64,000 nucleotides of DNA from Salinibacterium sp. ZJ70 (GTDB lineage Bacteria; Actinomycetota; Actinomycetes; Actinomycetales; Microbacteriaceae). Location of the stretch: the NCBI RefSeq assembly GCF_011751865.2, contig NZ_CP061770.1, forward strand, positions 806,001 to 870,000, in the 5' to 3' direction. This document shows, piece by piece, positions 8,189-23,200 of the stretch. Both the position numbers and the translations under genes were made by a program. The first letter of the stretch is position 1. Each line of letters starts with the position of its first letter. The notes under the pieces were generated by a model that worked only from the letters and a program-made list of their open reading frames with translations, was not told the origin of the DNA and searched no databases.

Positions 8189-8217
8189 TTGACACATAAA
8201 CTAGGGCAATTCATATC
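8189..8217 (+). promoter_or_regulatory. Sigma70-type promoter for the giant surface-protein gene
   Basis: A consensus TTGACA (8189-8194) is followed after 17 bp by CATATC (8212-8217). Its spacing is ideal and the surrounding sequence is AT-richer than the rest of the region. The likely transcript would start near 8224 and have a leader of about 40 nt carrying the GAAAGGG ribosome-binding site before the TTG start. Confidence 0.55.
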
Positions 8218-8265
8218 AGCACGCCGGCGCGCCCATCGGTGTCGGACAGCGAAAGGGTGTGTGGG

Positions 8266-11200
8266 TTGAAAACCACGCCGTTCCTCGCGAGTCTCATGGC
8301 AGGAATCCTCGCCACGACTCTCGCCTTCACCGACGTTCTTGCGAGCAGCCAGAGTGCTGCGGCCGCGTCGGCCACGACGGAGCCGGCAGCGGAGGCGCTG
8401 TACCACACCCCGCCCATCGCGCTGAACGGCACCACCTACACCGGCGAGCCCGGAGTGCTCAGCTCCAAGTCGGCGATCATGTCGTCGGGGAGCAACACCC
8501 GCATCAACTACCGTCTCGTCCCCAGCTGGACAGGCGATGGTCGCGCCACCGGCGTGCGCGTGAGCATCCACATGCCGTCGCTCACCTATGTCGACGGTGA
8601 GTACAAGATCACCGACCGCAGCCTTCCCGCAACCCCCCTCGGTGTTCAGGGCACGCTGAAGGCGGGTGGCGACTGGATCGTCGTCTCCGACACGACGGTT
8701 CAGGGCGGACCGATCGTGCTGCAGTACGACGGCGACATTCTCGCGGGAGACAACTACGGCTTCGACATCGAGCTGAACACCTACAACGACGGCACCTCGG
8801 GGCCCTACGGCGGCGTGCCGGAAGGCACGGTCTTCGAGATCAACGGCTTCGTGTCGTACACGATGTTCAACCGGGTGCCCGGCTCCGAGTGGTCGACGGA
8901 GTTCGGCGTCGACGACGACTCGCGTGTGACCATCGTCTCGACCGATCTGCAGTGGGAACCCAGCATCGTTCCCTTCGTCGCCGACGGCAGCAGCCCGGTC
9001 GTGCCGATCTGGGACCGTTACCAGTACGCGGACTACATCTACACACTCCAGAACACATCGACGAACCCATCGTCGAAGATCAACGGCTACGCGGTCACCT
9101 TCGACTTCGACACCACCGACAACATCAACGGAATCATTCCGTTCGATGTCAACCGCTTCATCTATGGCGAAGACGGTGAGCCAGTTCCGAACGCCGATCC
9201 TGGATTCCGGGAGGGCAAGTTCATCGGTGTGCCCGGCGAGGGCGGTGTTCTGATCTACGACATCACCGACTGGGACGGCGAATCGGAGCTCACCGAGGAG
9301 CTCCCGTACACCTATTCCGGAAGCGGAATGATCGTGCTCGAGCGGCCCGCCGACAGCATCACCCCGGATGAGACGAACCGGGAGCGCCAGTACCTCGTCT
9401 CGCTGCCGATGAGCCGACAGGGCTTCCCCAGCCTGCCCACCACCTTCAAGGTCCGCGCGGTCACCGACATCACCCTCGCGGAGAACGCGCACTGGACGAA
9501 GACGTCCATCGCGGAGCGCACGGTGCAGCTGCCCACCTACAACTTCGCGTTCTCGCATACCACCAAGCAGCCCGATGTGGTCTATGGCTACGAGACGTGG
9601 AACCAGATCAGCGACATCCGCACGGCGTCGAACGTCCCGATCTTCGACGCGTCGATGACCTATGGCGTCGACCCGAACTTCGAGGTCGACCGCATCGAGT
9701 ACACCTTCGACCCCGCCGACGCGGACCGCTTCCGCGACGCCACCGTGGAGTACAGCTACACCACGGAGGCCGGCGACGCGCGGACCGGCATCCTGCGCGG
9801 TGTTCTGGACGACGAGGACAACCCGACCTCGATCACGTTCGATGCCAGCGTCCTGGCCGACCTCGACTGGGGACACTCGTTCGTCTTCACCGACCTTGCC
9901 GAGAAGCTCGTTCCCGGCGAGTCGGTGCCCCTCACGATCCGCGTGTACGGCACGCCATACAAGGTCGGAACGATGACGTCGCCGGCGGTGGCGAACTACC
10001 TCGAGCGCTTCGCGAGCAACGAGGACTACTCGCAGCCCACCACCTACACCGACGTTCCGCGGTCGCTGCAGAAGAACGTCTCGTTCACGGTCATCTACCC
10101 GGACGAGGCGATTCCGTCGACCCGTGTGCGCATCGACGGAACCTATGACCGGAAGACCGTCGCCTACGACGCCCAGTCACGCCTCGACTTCCTGTTCGGC
10201 ATCGGCGAGGGAACCGTGGCCGAGAACTCGACCACCACCATCACGCTGAACTCGGCCTCGGCGACCGGCATCACCGACGCGACGCTCACCCTCGCGGGCA
10301 AGCTCTTCGAAGATGGCGAGAATGTGCGCGTTCGCGTCGTCGCGGTCGACGGAACCGAGACGGTGCTCAACGTGGAAGGTCTCGACGGCAGCACCGACGC
10401 GCAGTTCCCCCTCGCGGATGACGCCGCGCGCATCATCATCGACACCGACACCTTCCGTTCGAACGGTGCATCCGCATACGCGTCGGTCACCGGCAAGGTC
10501 GCCAACGGCACTGTTGTGCAGCACACCGTTGGTGTGTCGATGCGCACCTACCAGCCGGTTCCGTACGACAAGAACACGACCCGCAGCTCGACGGGCATCA
10601 TCGACATCGCGCTTCCGAAGGAGCTCGCTGTCTCGTCGCAGATCGTCGGCATCTACGGTGACCGTCGCACCACCAGCACCACCTACATCCCGTACGAGGC
10701 ACCGTTCAGCGCCGACTACCAGCTGAGCACGGGCGGCGTCACCTCGCCTGAGTTCACCTACACGCTCGACCTGCTCGAGCCGAGCAAGAAGGTCGGCGAA
10801 GCGACGCCCACGCGCGTTGCGCTGACGGACGCGTTCCTCGCCGCGTTCTCGGACCTCGAGATCACCGTGAACGCGGTCGACGGCTCGGTGCACACGTTCA
10901 CCGAGGGCGAGATCGACCTGACGACGCTGCCTGCCGTCAGCTCGATCGTGATCTCCGGCACGCAGCTCTCCCTTGCGAGCCTGACCACGGTCGCGCGGGT
11001 CGACTACGACTCGACGCTCGACATGGGGGAGACCCAGCAGCTGCGTTCGCGCTTCTCGGGTACGCAGAACCTGCCGTACACGACCGTGAAGACGTCGACG
11101 CACACGAACACCGTCGAGGTGCGTGAGACCAAGACCACGGTCGTCATCGAGGGTGTCAACCAGGTCGGCACCGCCGCCACCGCGAGCCCCACGTACAGCC

Positions 11201-14200
11201 AGTGGGTGGAGCGTGAGTGGTACTGCGGTTACTGGGATTGCGGCTCGAAGATCGACTACACGCTCGACCAGGGCTACAAGTCGCTCGGAGGTTTCGTCGG
11301 CACGATCAAGCGCCCGACGACCACCTACGAGAACAACAACCAGACGACCTCCGTCGACGTCACGTTCCCGACCGAGCACTTCGACCTCTACTACATCAAG
11401 GTCAACTCCCGCGTCAGCCCGTACGTCACGAGTGTCGACATCTACCGCACCGTCGACGGCGTCGAGACGCTGTGGAAGACAGTCGAGGGCCCACTCGATG
11501 CGATGAACAGCGTGGAGGGCACCTACACCCGCATCGCGACCGCGCGCCCGTCCACGCCGGACGACCAGCTCTTCACGACCCCCGCGGACATCAACGACCC
11601 GGCTCACCCCTATTACAAGGACCCCTGGGACGCCGACGTCGACCCGAGCCAGCCGGTCAGCCGCGTGCAGGTGAACCTCGCGTTCACGCGCGAGAGCGCC
11701 AACGCGATCCCGCAGCTCTCGGGCAACTCGACGCGTGCGATCGAGTTCATGGGGCGCTTCTACGAGACGTCCACAGGAGACAAGCCGACCGGCATCCGCT
11801 CGCTGGACACGTTCGGCATCGACCGACCGATCACGCGCAGCTACACGGCTTCGCCGATCTATTCCCTGGTCGCGCACCCCTACGCGCTCACCCGCACGGG
11901 TGCTGTCACGAACACCAACAACCCCCGTCAGGTTGTGACGATGGGAACCGAGGGCCACTACCTCGCGAGCATCTGGAACGTCAACGAGGCCGACTGGTAC
12001 TACTACAACGGGCACGGCCCCGACATCTACAGCCCGGTGTGGACCGAGTTCGACGAGTGGCTCGAACACTACGACCCTGAGGCGTTCCACGACCGCCTGC
12101 TGTACGAGTTCACCTACCCGGCGAACCCGGGCGTCGACCCCACCTACAACCTCACGCCGTCGACGATCACGATCGAAGACACGTCGACGCTCACGTACCT
12201 GACGGCGCTGCGCATCGACTACACGACGTACGCGACCGCCGGAGACGGATCGGGCACGCCGTCCATCGACCCGGGTGGAACAGACAGCGTCACCCTCGCC
12301 ATCGGCGACGAGATGCGCGCCGAGATGATCGCGAACGGCGCATTCGTCGTCACCTACGACAACGCCCTCGCGCCCGGATTCCACCGCACCGGTCCCGGAA
12401 CCTACTCCGTGTCGCTCGGTGAGGGCGGCTACGCCACCACGTTCGAGGCGAAGTTCGAAGAGGTCACCGGCTTCGGCGACCGCACCGCAGAGATCGCCGG
12501 CGTCACGCCCGACTCGCTCGGCGCGAACCTCAACGAGGTGGATGTGCGCGTCGGCGGCATCGTCGCGGGCAACCGCGACCTCGTCGGAACCACGCGCCTC
12601 TACCGTCACAGCGACGCCGATGTGGACGCCGACCGCGCTCCCACGCTCATGCACACGACGAGCGCGATCCTGCAGGGCTACACCCCGAAGCTCGGTGCGA
12701 CGATCGACATGTCGTTCGACGCGACGTCGCTGTACGACTACACCGCCGACGGCATCACGCCGACGACCACGACGATGTACACCGGCCTCACGAACACGTC
12801 GCAGGCCGACATCACCGACTTCACGATGACGATCACGCCGGATTCGGCGTTCCGTTCGCGTGTGCTCTCGATCCCCGCTGAAGCGTTCGACGGGAACTGG
12901 ACGGTCGGGAAGGTCGTCATCCAGCAGGCTCAGGGCACCCGCGAGGTGCCGCTTGGCGAGTTCGCCTACGACGCGGCGACCGACGCTTACGTGCTCGACC
13001 TCGTGAGCCTCTTCCCGGAGCTCCTCACCGAGACCACCAACGACGTCGACTTCAGCCACGACGTGACGCTCATCGAGCGCAAGCTGCAGAACATCCAGAT
13101 CACGTTCTCGGCTGCCCGCGATGCCGAGGGCGCCCCGCTGACACGGATGTGGGGCTCGCTCTCCCAGGGAGAGAACCTGCCCACTCGCATCACGAGCAAG
13201 CCCTACGTCGGGCTCACCGGTGTGTGGGTCGATGAGACCGCCGCCGGCAAGGGCTGGGACTCGAAGCCCTCCTTCCGCAACGAGGAATTCAAGGCGGAGA
13301 CCAGCAGCCGCCACTACAGCTCCTTCAACGTGGCGGTGACGAACGTGGTGACTCCGCAGGTGTTCACCGAGTCCGCAGTGAGTGGAACCGGAAACGGCGG
13401 ATCGAAGCCCTCGTTCACGCGCAACAGCGGCAACAACGCGCCGGTGGTTCAGCACCGCCTCGCCCAGCTGCAGCTGCACGGTCTCCACCTGACCGAAGCC
13501 CTCACCGCGGCAACCGAGTCCGGCGGGTACTTCTACGACGCCGACACCGACCGCCAGATCATCGACGACAACATCGCTGTCGGCGACACGACCAAGGTGC
13601 TCTACGAGCTGCGCAACTCCGCGACCGAGACGAGCGGCTCGCTGCCCGTCTACGAACCGCGCGGCCACTTCACCGCGCCGACGGGTCTGAAGATCTCGGA
13701 CCTGCAGGTCATCACCGGCACGCCGGATCCCCGCATCGCCAGCGTGATCGCGGCGGCCGGTCGCACCCTCGTCGCCCCCACGGCGAACACGGTCACCGTG
13801 TCCGGCGCCAACCCCGAGAAGCTGCAGACGGTCGTGTTCGATGACCTGTGGCTTGACGCGGGCGAGTCCGTCTTCGTGCTCGTCGAGTACACGGCGGTGA
13901 ACGACTACAGCGCCGACCTCTTGGCTACGCAGAACAAGCAGGTCGCGCCGTACTCGTACGCCCGCCCCGGCTTCCTGCACCAGATGCAGGACTACGTGGT
14001 GAGCAGCGGCGGTGTGAATGGTGCGGGCGCCGACTCGAACGTCGCCGCCGACTACGACGCCGACGGCACCGCGGAGCACCTCGCCCGCGTGCACCCGACG
14101 TACGACTACGCCGACCCGAACCGCCTCCGCATCGGCAGCGAGTTCGATGTGGAGAGCCTCTCGGGCACCCCGATGACGCTCACGATCTCGCAGATCGAGA

Positions 14201-17200
14201 ACGAGATCCTGCACGACAACACCGAAGCGGTGCTGTACCTCACACTCGACACCCGCGCGCGCGGATTCGAGCTGACCGAGCTGCCGCAGCCGGCGGGGCC
14301 TGCGGGTCTCGCCGACCCGACGGTCGAGATCGAGGTCGACGGATCGTGGGTCACCTACGACCCCGACGTCCACGAGCTCGCCGACGTCAACCGCCTCCGC
14401 ATCGACTACGGCATCGTGCCGGCGCGCGACGGGCAGACGGTGCTGACGATGCCCGCCTTCACGGTCCACGGCATCGGGCACTGGCAGCCTTACGTCAGCG
14501 CGAGTGCGAAGACGTACGACATCATCTCCGAGGCGCGTCTCGTGCTGACGCACCACGAGGGTTCGACCGACGGCAACCCGGCCGTGGCGTCGTACGCGCA
14601 GGCTCCGCGCGCGACCTCCGTCATTCACAAGGCGATCCCGGTGATCGAGCTCGACCTCAAGTCGTTCGACGACGAGGCCGAGGCGCTCACGCCGAACACC
14701 CCGTCGAGCGCGCTCGGCAAGACCTCGTACCGCCCGGGTGACGCGGTGTCGATGAAGATCACGGCCCGCAACGCGAACACGGCTCCGACCGAGAACACCG
14801 GCTACGGCAAGGCTCCGCTGCTCGACCCGGTCATCTACGACCGCATCCCCGAGTACATCGGCACCGATCTCGACCGGCACATGTCGGGCACCACGTTCGA
14901 TGTCGAGGCCGCTGTTGCTGAGGGCGACCTGGTCATCCGTCACTACGACGCGGCCGGTGCACTCCGCACCGACGTCGCTCTGCCGACGGCGACCGTCGAC
15001 CACGTCGACGCCCTCGACGTGGGTGGCGCGCAGCAGTTCTCCAATGACCGTCACAACGACAGCTGGGGTCTGCTCTCGAGCGCCTCGCCGGCGAACACCG
15101 CCACCAACCCGGCGGACACGATCACCTTCCGCTCGATCACGTACACCTTCCCGGACGACCTCGGCCGGGGCGAGCGTCTCGAGATCATCTACTCGGGCAC
15201 GATCCGCGACGAGGACCTTCCGGTCGCGACGTACCCGGATGGTCGCAGCGTCTACGCACCGCTCAGCGGCTGGTACACGAACGACACCCCGCTCGCGAAG
15301 AACGCCCACAACTACGACATGGACATGGCGGCGCTTCTGCACGATGCCGGCATCACCGGCTCGCGCGGTCACGAGATGACGGCGGCCGAGTTCCTGTCGA
15401 CCTCGTCGTCGTGGGTTCCCGGTGGCACCGGCGAGCGCGCCCAGCCGGTCGAGACCTACTCGCGCTCCTATATCGACACCTATTACGACGCCTCGGCTGA
15501 CAGCGCGCGCTCGCACCAGGTGTACCTGCAGGAACGCACCGACAGTCTGCTGTTCGAATCGAAGACCGGCGCGAACCAGGACGACAACTGGCGCTTCGTG
15601 ACGAGCGCACGAGTCGACGGATCGGCCAAGGCCGACCGTGAGCGTGTGCTGTGGGCTCAGGATTCCATGCAGCTGAGCCGTGCCTGGCTCTATGCGGCCA
15701 GCGAGATGGCACCGGATCGCGAGCGCACCGAGACCTACGGCGTCTCGGGTGCCAACTTCTACGAGCACGATGGCTCGCTGAACCACATCGACATCCCGCG
15801 TCGTGGCTACAGCCCGTACGCGTACGACAACTACACCTACGCGGTGCAGCTCGACGAGCTGTTCACCGTGAGCCTGCACGCCGCGAACCTCGGCGACCAC
15901 CCGATCGAATCCGGTGTGGAGTACCTCGAGGTGCTGCCGCTCGGCATCAGTCCCTACGCGGCCGACGGCTCGCTGCTCGGCGTCACCGCCTATGACGGCG
16001 CGGGCAACGAGATCGCCCTGCCCGAGGGATCCGTGAAGGTGGTGCAGAAGCCGGGAGATCCGATCACCTGGGCGGCCCCTGCCCAGTCGCAGGAAGCCGG
16101 AACCGACGCCACGGCGACGTTCACCGACGAGGCGCCGTACGTGCTGCGCATCCAGGTGCCGGCGGCTCTGACGGGCATGTTCGACGCGCCCGCCGCAACC
16201 ACGACCTCGAAGTACCAGCGAGTCGACGTGCGCGTGCGTGTGGCGGAGGAGTCCTCCCACCTCGTGAACGGCAAGGCCTACTGGTACGACCAGCTCACGG
16301 TCACCAGCATCGACACCGAGCCGTACATGGAGCTCTACGCCTCGGTGGTCGACGGTGCCGGCTACGGTGCCTTCACCCGCGGCTTCAACAGCTACAACGA
16401 GAAGCGCCACGTCAACGACGCGGCCCCCCTCGGCATCGACCACGACTCGCTCTACTGGGACTTCTACAACGGCGACACGTGGCTCTCCTTCGAGCCGTAC
16501 GGCATGTACATTCGCGGGCTCAACGCTCAAGGAACTCGCGCCGAGCTCAACGGCAAGCCCGCCGTGATGACGGGAGACCAGATCGCAATGCGCGTTCCCA
16601 CGCTGCGCGTGTGGAACGAGATCACGAAGGATGAGGCGAGCTACACCACCGCCTACGACCGCTCCATCCAGGACTACACGGTCGACCTCTACGAGCAGTT
16701 CACGGTCAACGCCACGGTCGAGAACCAGCAGATCGAATCGCAGGATGACTACATCCGCGGGCGCTCCGGCTACAACTGGTACAGCGGCGACTACCTGAAC
16801 GACGAGGTGTGGACCCGCCAGCCGCAGGTGATCGGCGGTGCACGCGGTTCGTGGTTCGACCCGACCATCACCGTCGCGCTTCCGTACGGCATCGTCCCGG
16901 TGATCGACGGCGACATCGCTCGCTACTCCGAAGACCTCTCCGGTCAGCAGGATGTGGTCTTCACTGCGCAGATCACCGACGTCACCTACAGGTCGACCAC
17001 TCCGGCCGCCACAGCTTCCGGTGTGGCGCTGACCGGGGGAGACGTCTCGCAGCACCTCGAGGTGAGCGTCGAGCGCGTCGACAGTGAGCACGGCCTCCGG
17101 TATGTGCTGCACTTCATCGCCAAGGATGATGCCGTCTCGCAGCAGGTCATGCACGAGATCCGCTACAACCAGTCGCTCACCGTCTCGCCGCGCGTCATGG

Positions 17201-20200
17201 TCGTCGACTCCCCGTCGTTCGGCGAGGACACGAGCGAGAAGTACTACCAGCCGATCGTCGCGCTCGCGCACACCGAGCGTCCGGTCTCGTACCCGGTGGT
17301 CAGCGGCTCGCACACCACGGGCTCGGTTCCGTCTGGTCGCGACGACTACCGCGACGGATCGATCGGCAACGGCACGACGCCGTTCATGAACGACAAGAAC
17401 CGTCGCGACTCGATGAGCAGCTGGTCGAGCAACTTCGGCCAGATCCGCGTCACCGAGCGCCTCATCACACCCACGCAGAAGTTCACCCCCGCAACCGAGG
17501 TGCCGCTGCACACCAACGGACAGTGGAACGTCGCCGCCAGCGAACTGCTGCCGGACGAGGTCACGGCACCCAGCGTCAACACGGGCGCGTCGGGCTCGAC
17601 GCAGCTCGTGCTGCGTCAGCCGAACATCGTCAATCAGACGAAGGCCGGCGCGACCGCTGAGGCGACGCCGAAGGATCGTCAGCTGAACCCGGCGCAGGAG
17701 CCTCTCCACCTCGACCCTGCCGGCAAGTTCTGGCTGTCGACAGAGGTGCGCAACCGCCCCGTCTCGAAGTCGAACCCGTACGAAGAGATCCAGACCGCGG
17801 GAGACGTGCACAACTCACGGTTCCTCGTGTCGGCGTACGTGACAAGCTTCGCCCACAAGACCGGCGACGTCCGTCTGCTGATCGATGGCAAGCTGCTCGA
17901 TCGCGCTGCGTTCGAAGATCTCGGGTACACCGTGGAAGCCGTCACCGAGGACGAGCGTGAGGGCGCGGGCGAGCGCCAGCTCATCCAGTGGATGGTCACG
18001 ACCCCGGATGGCGGAGACGGCACCGAGGGCAAGCTCGCCTCGGGTGATCGCTTCGAGCTCCGCTTCGAGCTGCAGCTGGTCGACGGTTTCGAGGGCGACG
18101 CCACGACCGGCGGGACCACCTGGGAGCACCCGTCGCTGATCATCGACACCTATGTGTCGGCCGTCCCCGATGACCTCACGCTCATCACGGGCGACCAACG
18201 CGAGGACGACTTCATCGTCCAGCCGATCAACGTGTTCGGCTACGAGCAGCTCGTGGTCGAGACCGATGCGACGCCTGATTACGACGCCGACGGAGAGAAG
18301 ACCAGCCGTTTCGCTGCTGATCCGACCGAGATCGAGATCATCAAGCCGAGCGCCGAGGTCCGTGTCAACACCGCGCGCCCGCGCCTGAAGTACAACAGCG
18401 CCGACCCGGATGTGATCCTCACCGGTGACCCGTACTTCAAGTCATCTGACGACATCGAATACCTGGTCACGCACGTGAAGAACACGGGTTCTGCGCTGAA
18501 GGACCTGGTCGTCGAGCAGATCCTGCCGACCAACCGGTCGAACGACCCGTCGGTGCCCCTCAGTCAGGACGCGCTCACGACGACGCTGCTCTACGTGACG
18601 TCGGGTACGTGGGAGTTCCCGCAGGAGACGCTCGACCGTCTCACGGCGGCGGGGAAGACGATCGACGAGGTGTTCGAGGTCGAGGTGCAGGTCTCGAAGG
18701 CGATCTCGGAGGACGGCTACGAGACGGATAACTGGACCTCGCTCGGCATCAACAGCGCCACCGAGAACGTCCGGTACGACATCTCGGGAGACCGCCTCGG
18801 TTACACGAAGGTCCGCGTCATCGTGCGTTCGCTCGATGACAACTTCCTCGTGCCCACGGGGCTGCGCCTCGCGATCGACGCCGACCCGGATACCGCCGGT
18901 TCCCAGGATGTGACGCAGACGGACCCGAAGAACGACTCGATCGAGGAGTACCCCGAGGGTGTGACCGACAACGCGATCTCCGTGGGGATGCGCGCCGCGT
19001 CGGTCGGTGACCGGACCGTGTTCATCTACGACACCGCCCAGGTGTGGGCGAACTACGTCGCGGATGCCCGCGCGAAGCTGGCTCAGTCGGTCTCGCGCTC
19101 GTACCTCACCATGTCGCGCCCGGTCGTGAACGTGAAGCACGAAGCGCTGTACTACCGCTCGGACCGCACCTACCCCGAGGAGCGGCTCTACGGATGGTCG
19201 GACAACACCGCCATCAAGCCGCCCGCGTTCCTCAAGTTCCGTGGGGAGGCGATCAACGCCGACGACACGATGTGGGACACCGACCCCAAGTCGGATGAGT
19301 CTCGCACCTACGCGGAAGACACGCTCATCGATCCGGTCCTCACCTTCGAGCTGCCGAGCGTGATGGCGATGAACAAGCCGTTCACGTACGTGCCGAACGA
19401 TGAGGTCGACGAGACCCACCCGCTCGACGGACACCACCGCTCTCCGCACCCCCTGGTGGACGAGGACGCCTATCAGTGGACGTGGAAGCTGGTGCGTGCT
19501 GATCCCACGAACGAGGATTCCTACCTCACCCACGTCGACATGTACTCGGGCCCGTGGCCCGGTATGGACCGCAACGTCATCACGGTGTGGTTCGACGGCA
19601 TGATCTACCCGGGGGACAAGGTCGTGGTCGACTTCATCGGCCTCGTCGACGAGTACACTCCGGGCGTCAGCTCGTCCGATGTCACGTCGCGTGCGTATCT
19701 GACGAACAACACGGGTCTTCTCCAGCCGCTCAACTCGGTGTGGAACAAGGACAACCGTCTCGGGTACGTGACCGACCAGAACGACCTGGACCGCAACAAC
19801 ATCACGAGTGACCGTCTCGTGTTCAACGAGCGTCAGCTCTTCCAGTACGAGGTCTACGACAACTTCGGCAAGCGCAAGACCGCCTACTCCGACCTGAACC
19901 TTGCCGGAACGGTCGCTCCGGGGCTTACCCCGGTGCGCGAGGGTGGCGAGTACACCTTCACCATCTCGCTCGACAACACGAACGAGATGGAAGAGAAGCC
20001 GTACCCGTACCCGATCATGTACGACGTGCTGCCGCACGTGGGCGACACCTCGATCTTCGATGCGGGTGCATCCCGAGAGTCGAAGGCGTCGGGTCTGCTC
20101 GACCTGAGCAGCTTCGAGCTGCGCCGTGAAGGTGCCAGCCCGATGGTCTACCCGGCGAACAAGTACACGCTCTACGTGGGGCCGTTCCGCAAGGACGGCA

Positions 20201-23200
20201 CCAAGGTCGTGCGCTCGACTCTGCCGGAAGCCACAGAGGCCTCCACCACGGCGTTCTACGACAGCCTGGCTACGCCGTCCGTCGCGTCGGCGGTCCGGAG
20301 CGAGCACTTCGTGACGTTGGCCGACTTCCGCACCGCGGTGGCGTCCGACCCGACGCTGCTGGCTGACGCCCGGGCGATCCTGGTGATGCTCAACGACGCC
20401 GCCGAGATCCTGCCCGGTAAGAGCAAGCTGACACTCACATACGACATGACGTCGCCGCTGAACGCGCCGGTGTACCTCGAGGGATCGAACCAGACTGCGA
20501 CGTCGGCTGATTACGCGCAGTGGAACTCCTTCGTGGGTACGCAGCGTGCGGACAGCTTCAAGCCGCAGGAATCGAACACGGCCGGTGTGTATGTGACCGA
20601 GCAGGCGGGCACCGTCTCGATCGGGAACTACGTCTGGCACGACGTGAACTACAACGCCGCGCAGGACGAAGGAGAGACCTGGGTCGACCAGAACGGCCGC
20701 ACGCTGCTCAAGCCGTCGAAGGATCTCAACGACGACGGCACGGTCGATGACCCCGGTATCAACGGCGTCACGGTCACGCTCCTCACCGAGCGCGGCAACT
20801 ACGCGGACGCGCGTGGGCGTGCCATCACGCAGCACAACGGAGGCTGGGTCGTGATCGACGACATCCTCGGCGACATCGTCTACGACGACCTCGGGCAGAC
20901 CACCGCATCCGACGGGCCGATGACCACGACCACCCGTTCCGACATCCACGGCAACGCGGGGTACTACGTGTTCTCGAACCTCGCACCGGCCACGTACCGC
21001 GTGATGTTCGAGTTCCCGGCGGCCTACGACCGCTACGGCGTGACCACGTCGGAGATGTTCGACAAGACGGCCGTCGAGGAGTTCCCGAAGGGTTCGGCGG
21101 CTGACGTTCCCGCGCCGAACGCGACGGGTTCCCTCGTCGCGGTCTCGAAGCCGGCTGACGTCACCGTTTCGACGCCGGACGAGCTGCGGATGGCCTTCGA
21201 CCTGGGTGTCGCCGAGAAGATCCGCACGGGCGGTGTCATCTGGAACGACAAGGACCGCAACGGCACCCGCATCGCCGCCGAGGCGAAGCTGGCTGGGTAC
21301 AACGTGGCGCTCATCCACCCGGATGGTTCGCCCGTTCTCGACCACGACGGCGAGCCGCTGACGGATGTCTCCGACACGGACGGCGCCTACGAGTTCACGT
21401 TCCTGCCGCGCGAGAACGAGTACCTGATCCAGGTGACGAACGCTGAGGGTCGTTACAACGTCAAGATCCCGGTGACTCCGCTGCTGCGTTCCGCTGACCC
21501 GTTCGAGTTCTCGGACGACAACGACGGTGTGCTCGTGGAGCTGGAAGACGGCACGCTGGTTGTCCGGAGCAACCCGATGGACTTCGGGCTCGAGGGCCTC
21601 TTCGCCTCGCGCTTCGCGGACCGGATGAACGTCGATGTCGGCTTCTACGAGCGTGACAACTTCGCCGTCATCGGCGACCGCGTCTGGGACGACCTCAACC
21701 GCAACGGCATCCAGGATCTGGGTGAGCCGGGCGTGGGCGGTCAGACCGTGCACCTGTACAAGTACGTCCAGGACGAGGACGGCCTGTGGGTGCGCGACGA
21801 GACGTTCGACGAGACCGCGACCTCGGACTCGCACGGTTTCTACTCGTTCCGTCGGGTGGAGGCGTTCGACCTGGCGGTGGCGGATGAGCTGATCGAGTAC
21901 CGCTACGCCGTTGCAGTGCTCCCGGGCGAGCTCGTTGCGGGGTACACCCTCGCGCCGGCGCTCCAGGGGACGCGCACGGATCTCGACTCCGATTTCCAGC
22001 TCGACGGCACGATGCAGACCGCGAGCGACGGCACGGGACTCATCTCCCTCATCGCCGACGCGAGCGGGGATGAGCCGGTGATGCGCGACGTCGTGACGAT
22101 CGATCTCGGTCTGATCGCCCACGCCACAGCGTCGATCGCCGGTGAGATCTTCATCGACGACCAGTCCGACGGCACGAAGCTCGACGACGACCTCGCCGAC
22201 CCGCGCTTCACGGCCACCCTCGAGGTGCGTCGCGACGGCGGATCCTGGAAGGCGGTCGGCTCGATGGCGTCGACGAACGTCTACAGCTTCGAGGACCTCC
22301 CGACCTATGACGACGCGAGCGGCACCCTGCTCGAGTACCGCGTCGTGGTTTCGGAGATTCCTCTGTGGCTCGGACTCACCTCGCACAACGCGGGTGCTGA
22401 CGGCATCGACAGCGACTTCGTCGAGGACGCCCGTGGGGCGACCATCACGGCGGTGTCGGATGTGTACGTGCTCGCCGAGCACGTGGACGGTCACCTGATC
22501 CCCGTGGACACGCGCACGTCGATCTCGCACCCGACGGTGGACCTCGGTCTGCTCGAACCCGCCAGCATCATCGGCGGCATGGTGTGGGACGACGCCGACC
22601 ACGACGGCCTCCGAGCCGAGGACGAGAAGCCCATCGTGGGCCGCGAGGTGACGCTGTGGGAGCTCGTCGACGGCGAGTGGGTACAGGCGCTCGACCTCGA
22701 CGGACGCGGTGTGGTCGTCTCCGGTGAGGACGGTGTCTACAGCTTCCGCGTCGCGCCGATGCACTTCGACGACACGGCGGCGAACTTCCTGCAGCCGCGT
22801 GAGTACCGTGTGTCGGCCCAGCGCGACGGATGGCAGATGTGGTCGCCCGTCAACGTGGGCGATGACCCGCTCATCGACAGCGACATGACGGCGCCCGCCG
22901 AGGAGTTCGGCACGATCCACACCGGCATCAGCGGCCAGTTCTCGATCATCGAGATCGAGGAGGGTCTCGCGATCCCGGCGACGCAGCGTGACGACACCCA
23001 CATGGACATGGGTCTGCGGTCGCAGAAGCACACCGTGATCGTGGGCGGCAGCGCGTGGGGCGAGAAGCTCGAGGACGGTCTGCGTCAGGATGGCGAGACG
23101 CCGCTCGCGGGCCTCACGGTCACGCTGTGGGAGCTCGTCGACGACGAGTGGGTGATCGTCGAGGACGTCACGGGCACCTCCACCCGCACGACCGACGCGA

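Noticed and set aside
8053-9876. 607-codon minus-strand frame across the start of the giant gene
   Set aside because: It overlaps the promoter and signal peptide region and has no start signal or domain.
10177-17811. Very long open frame (2,544 codons) on the minus strand inside the giant gene
   Set aside because: Its translation is low-complexity and Arg/Val/Asp-rich with no recognisable domain. It is a codon-bias shadow of the plus-strand gene.
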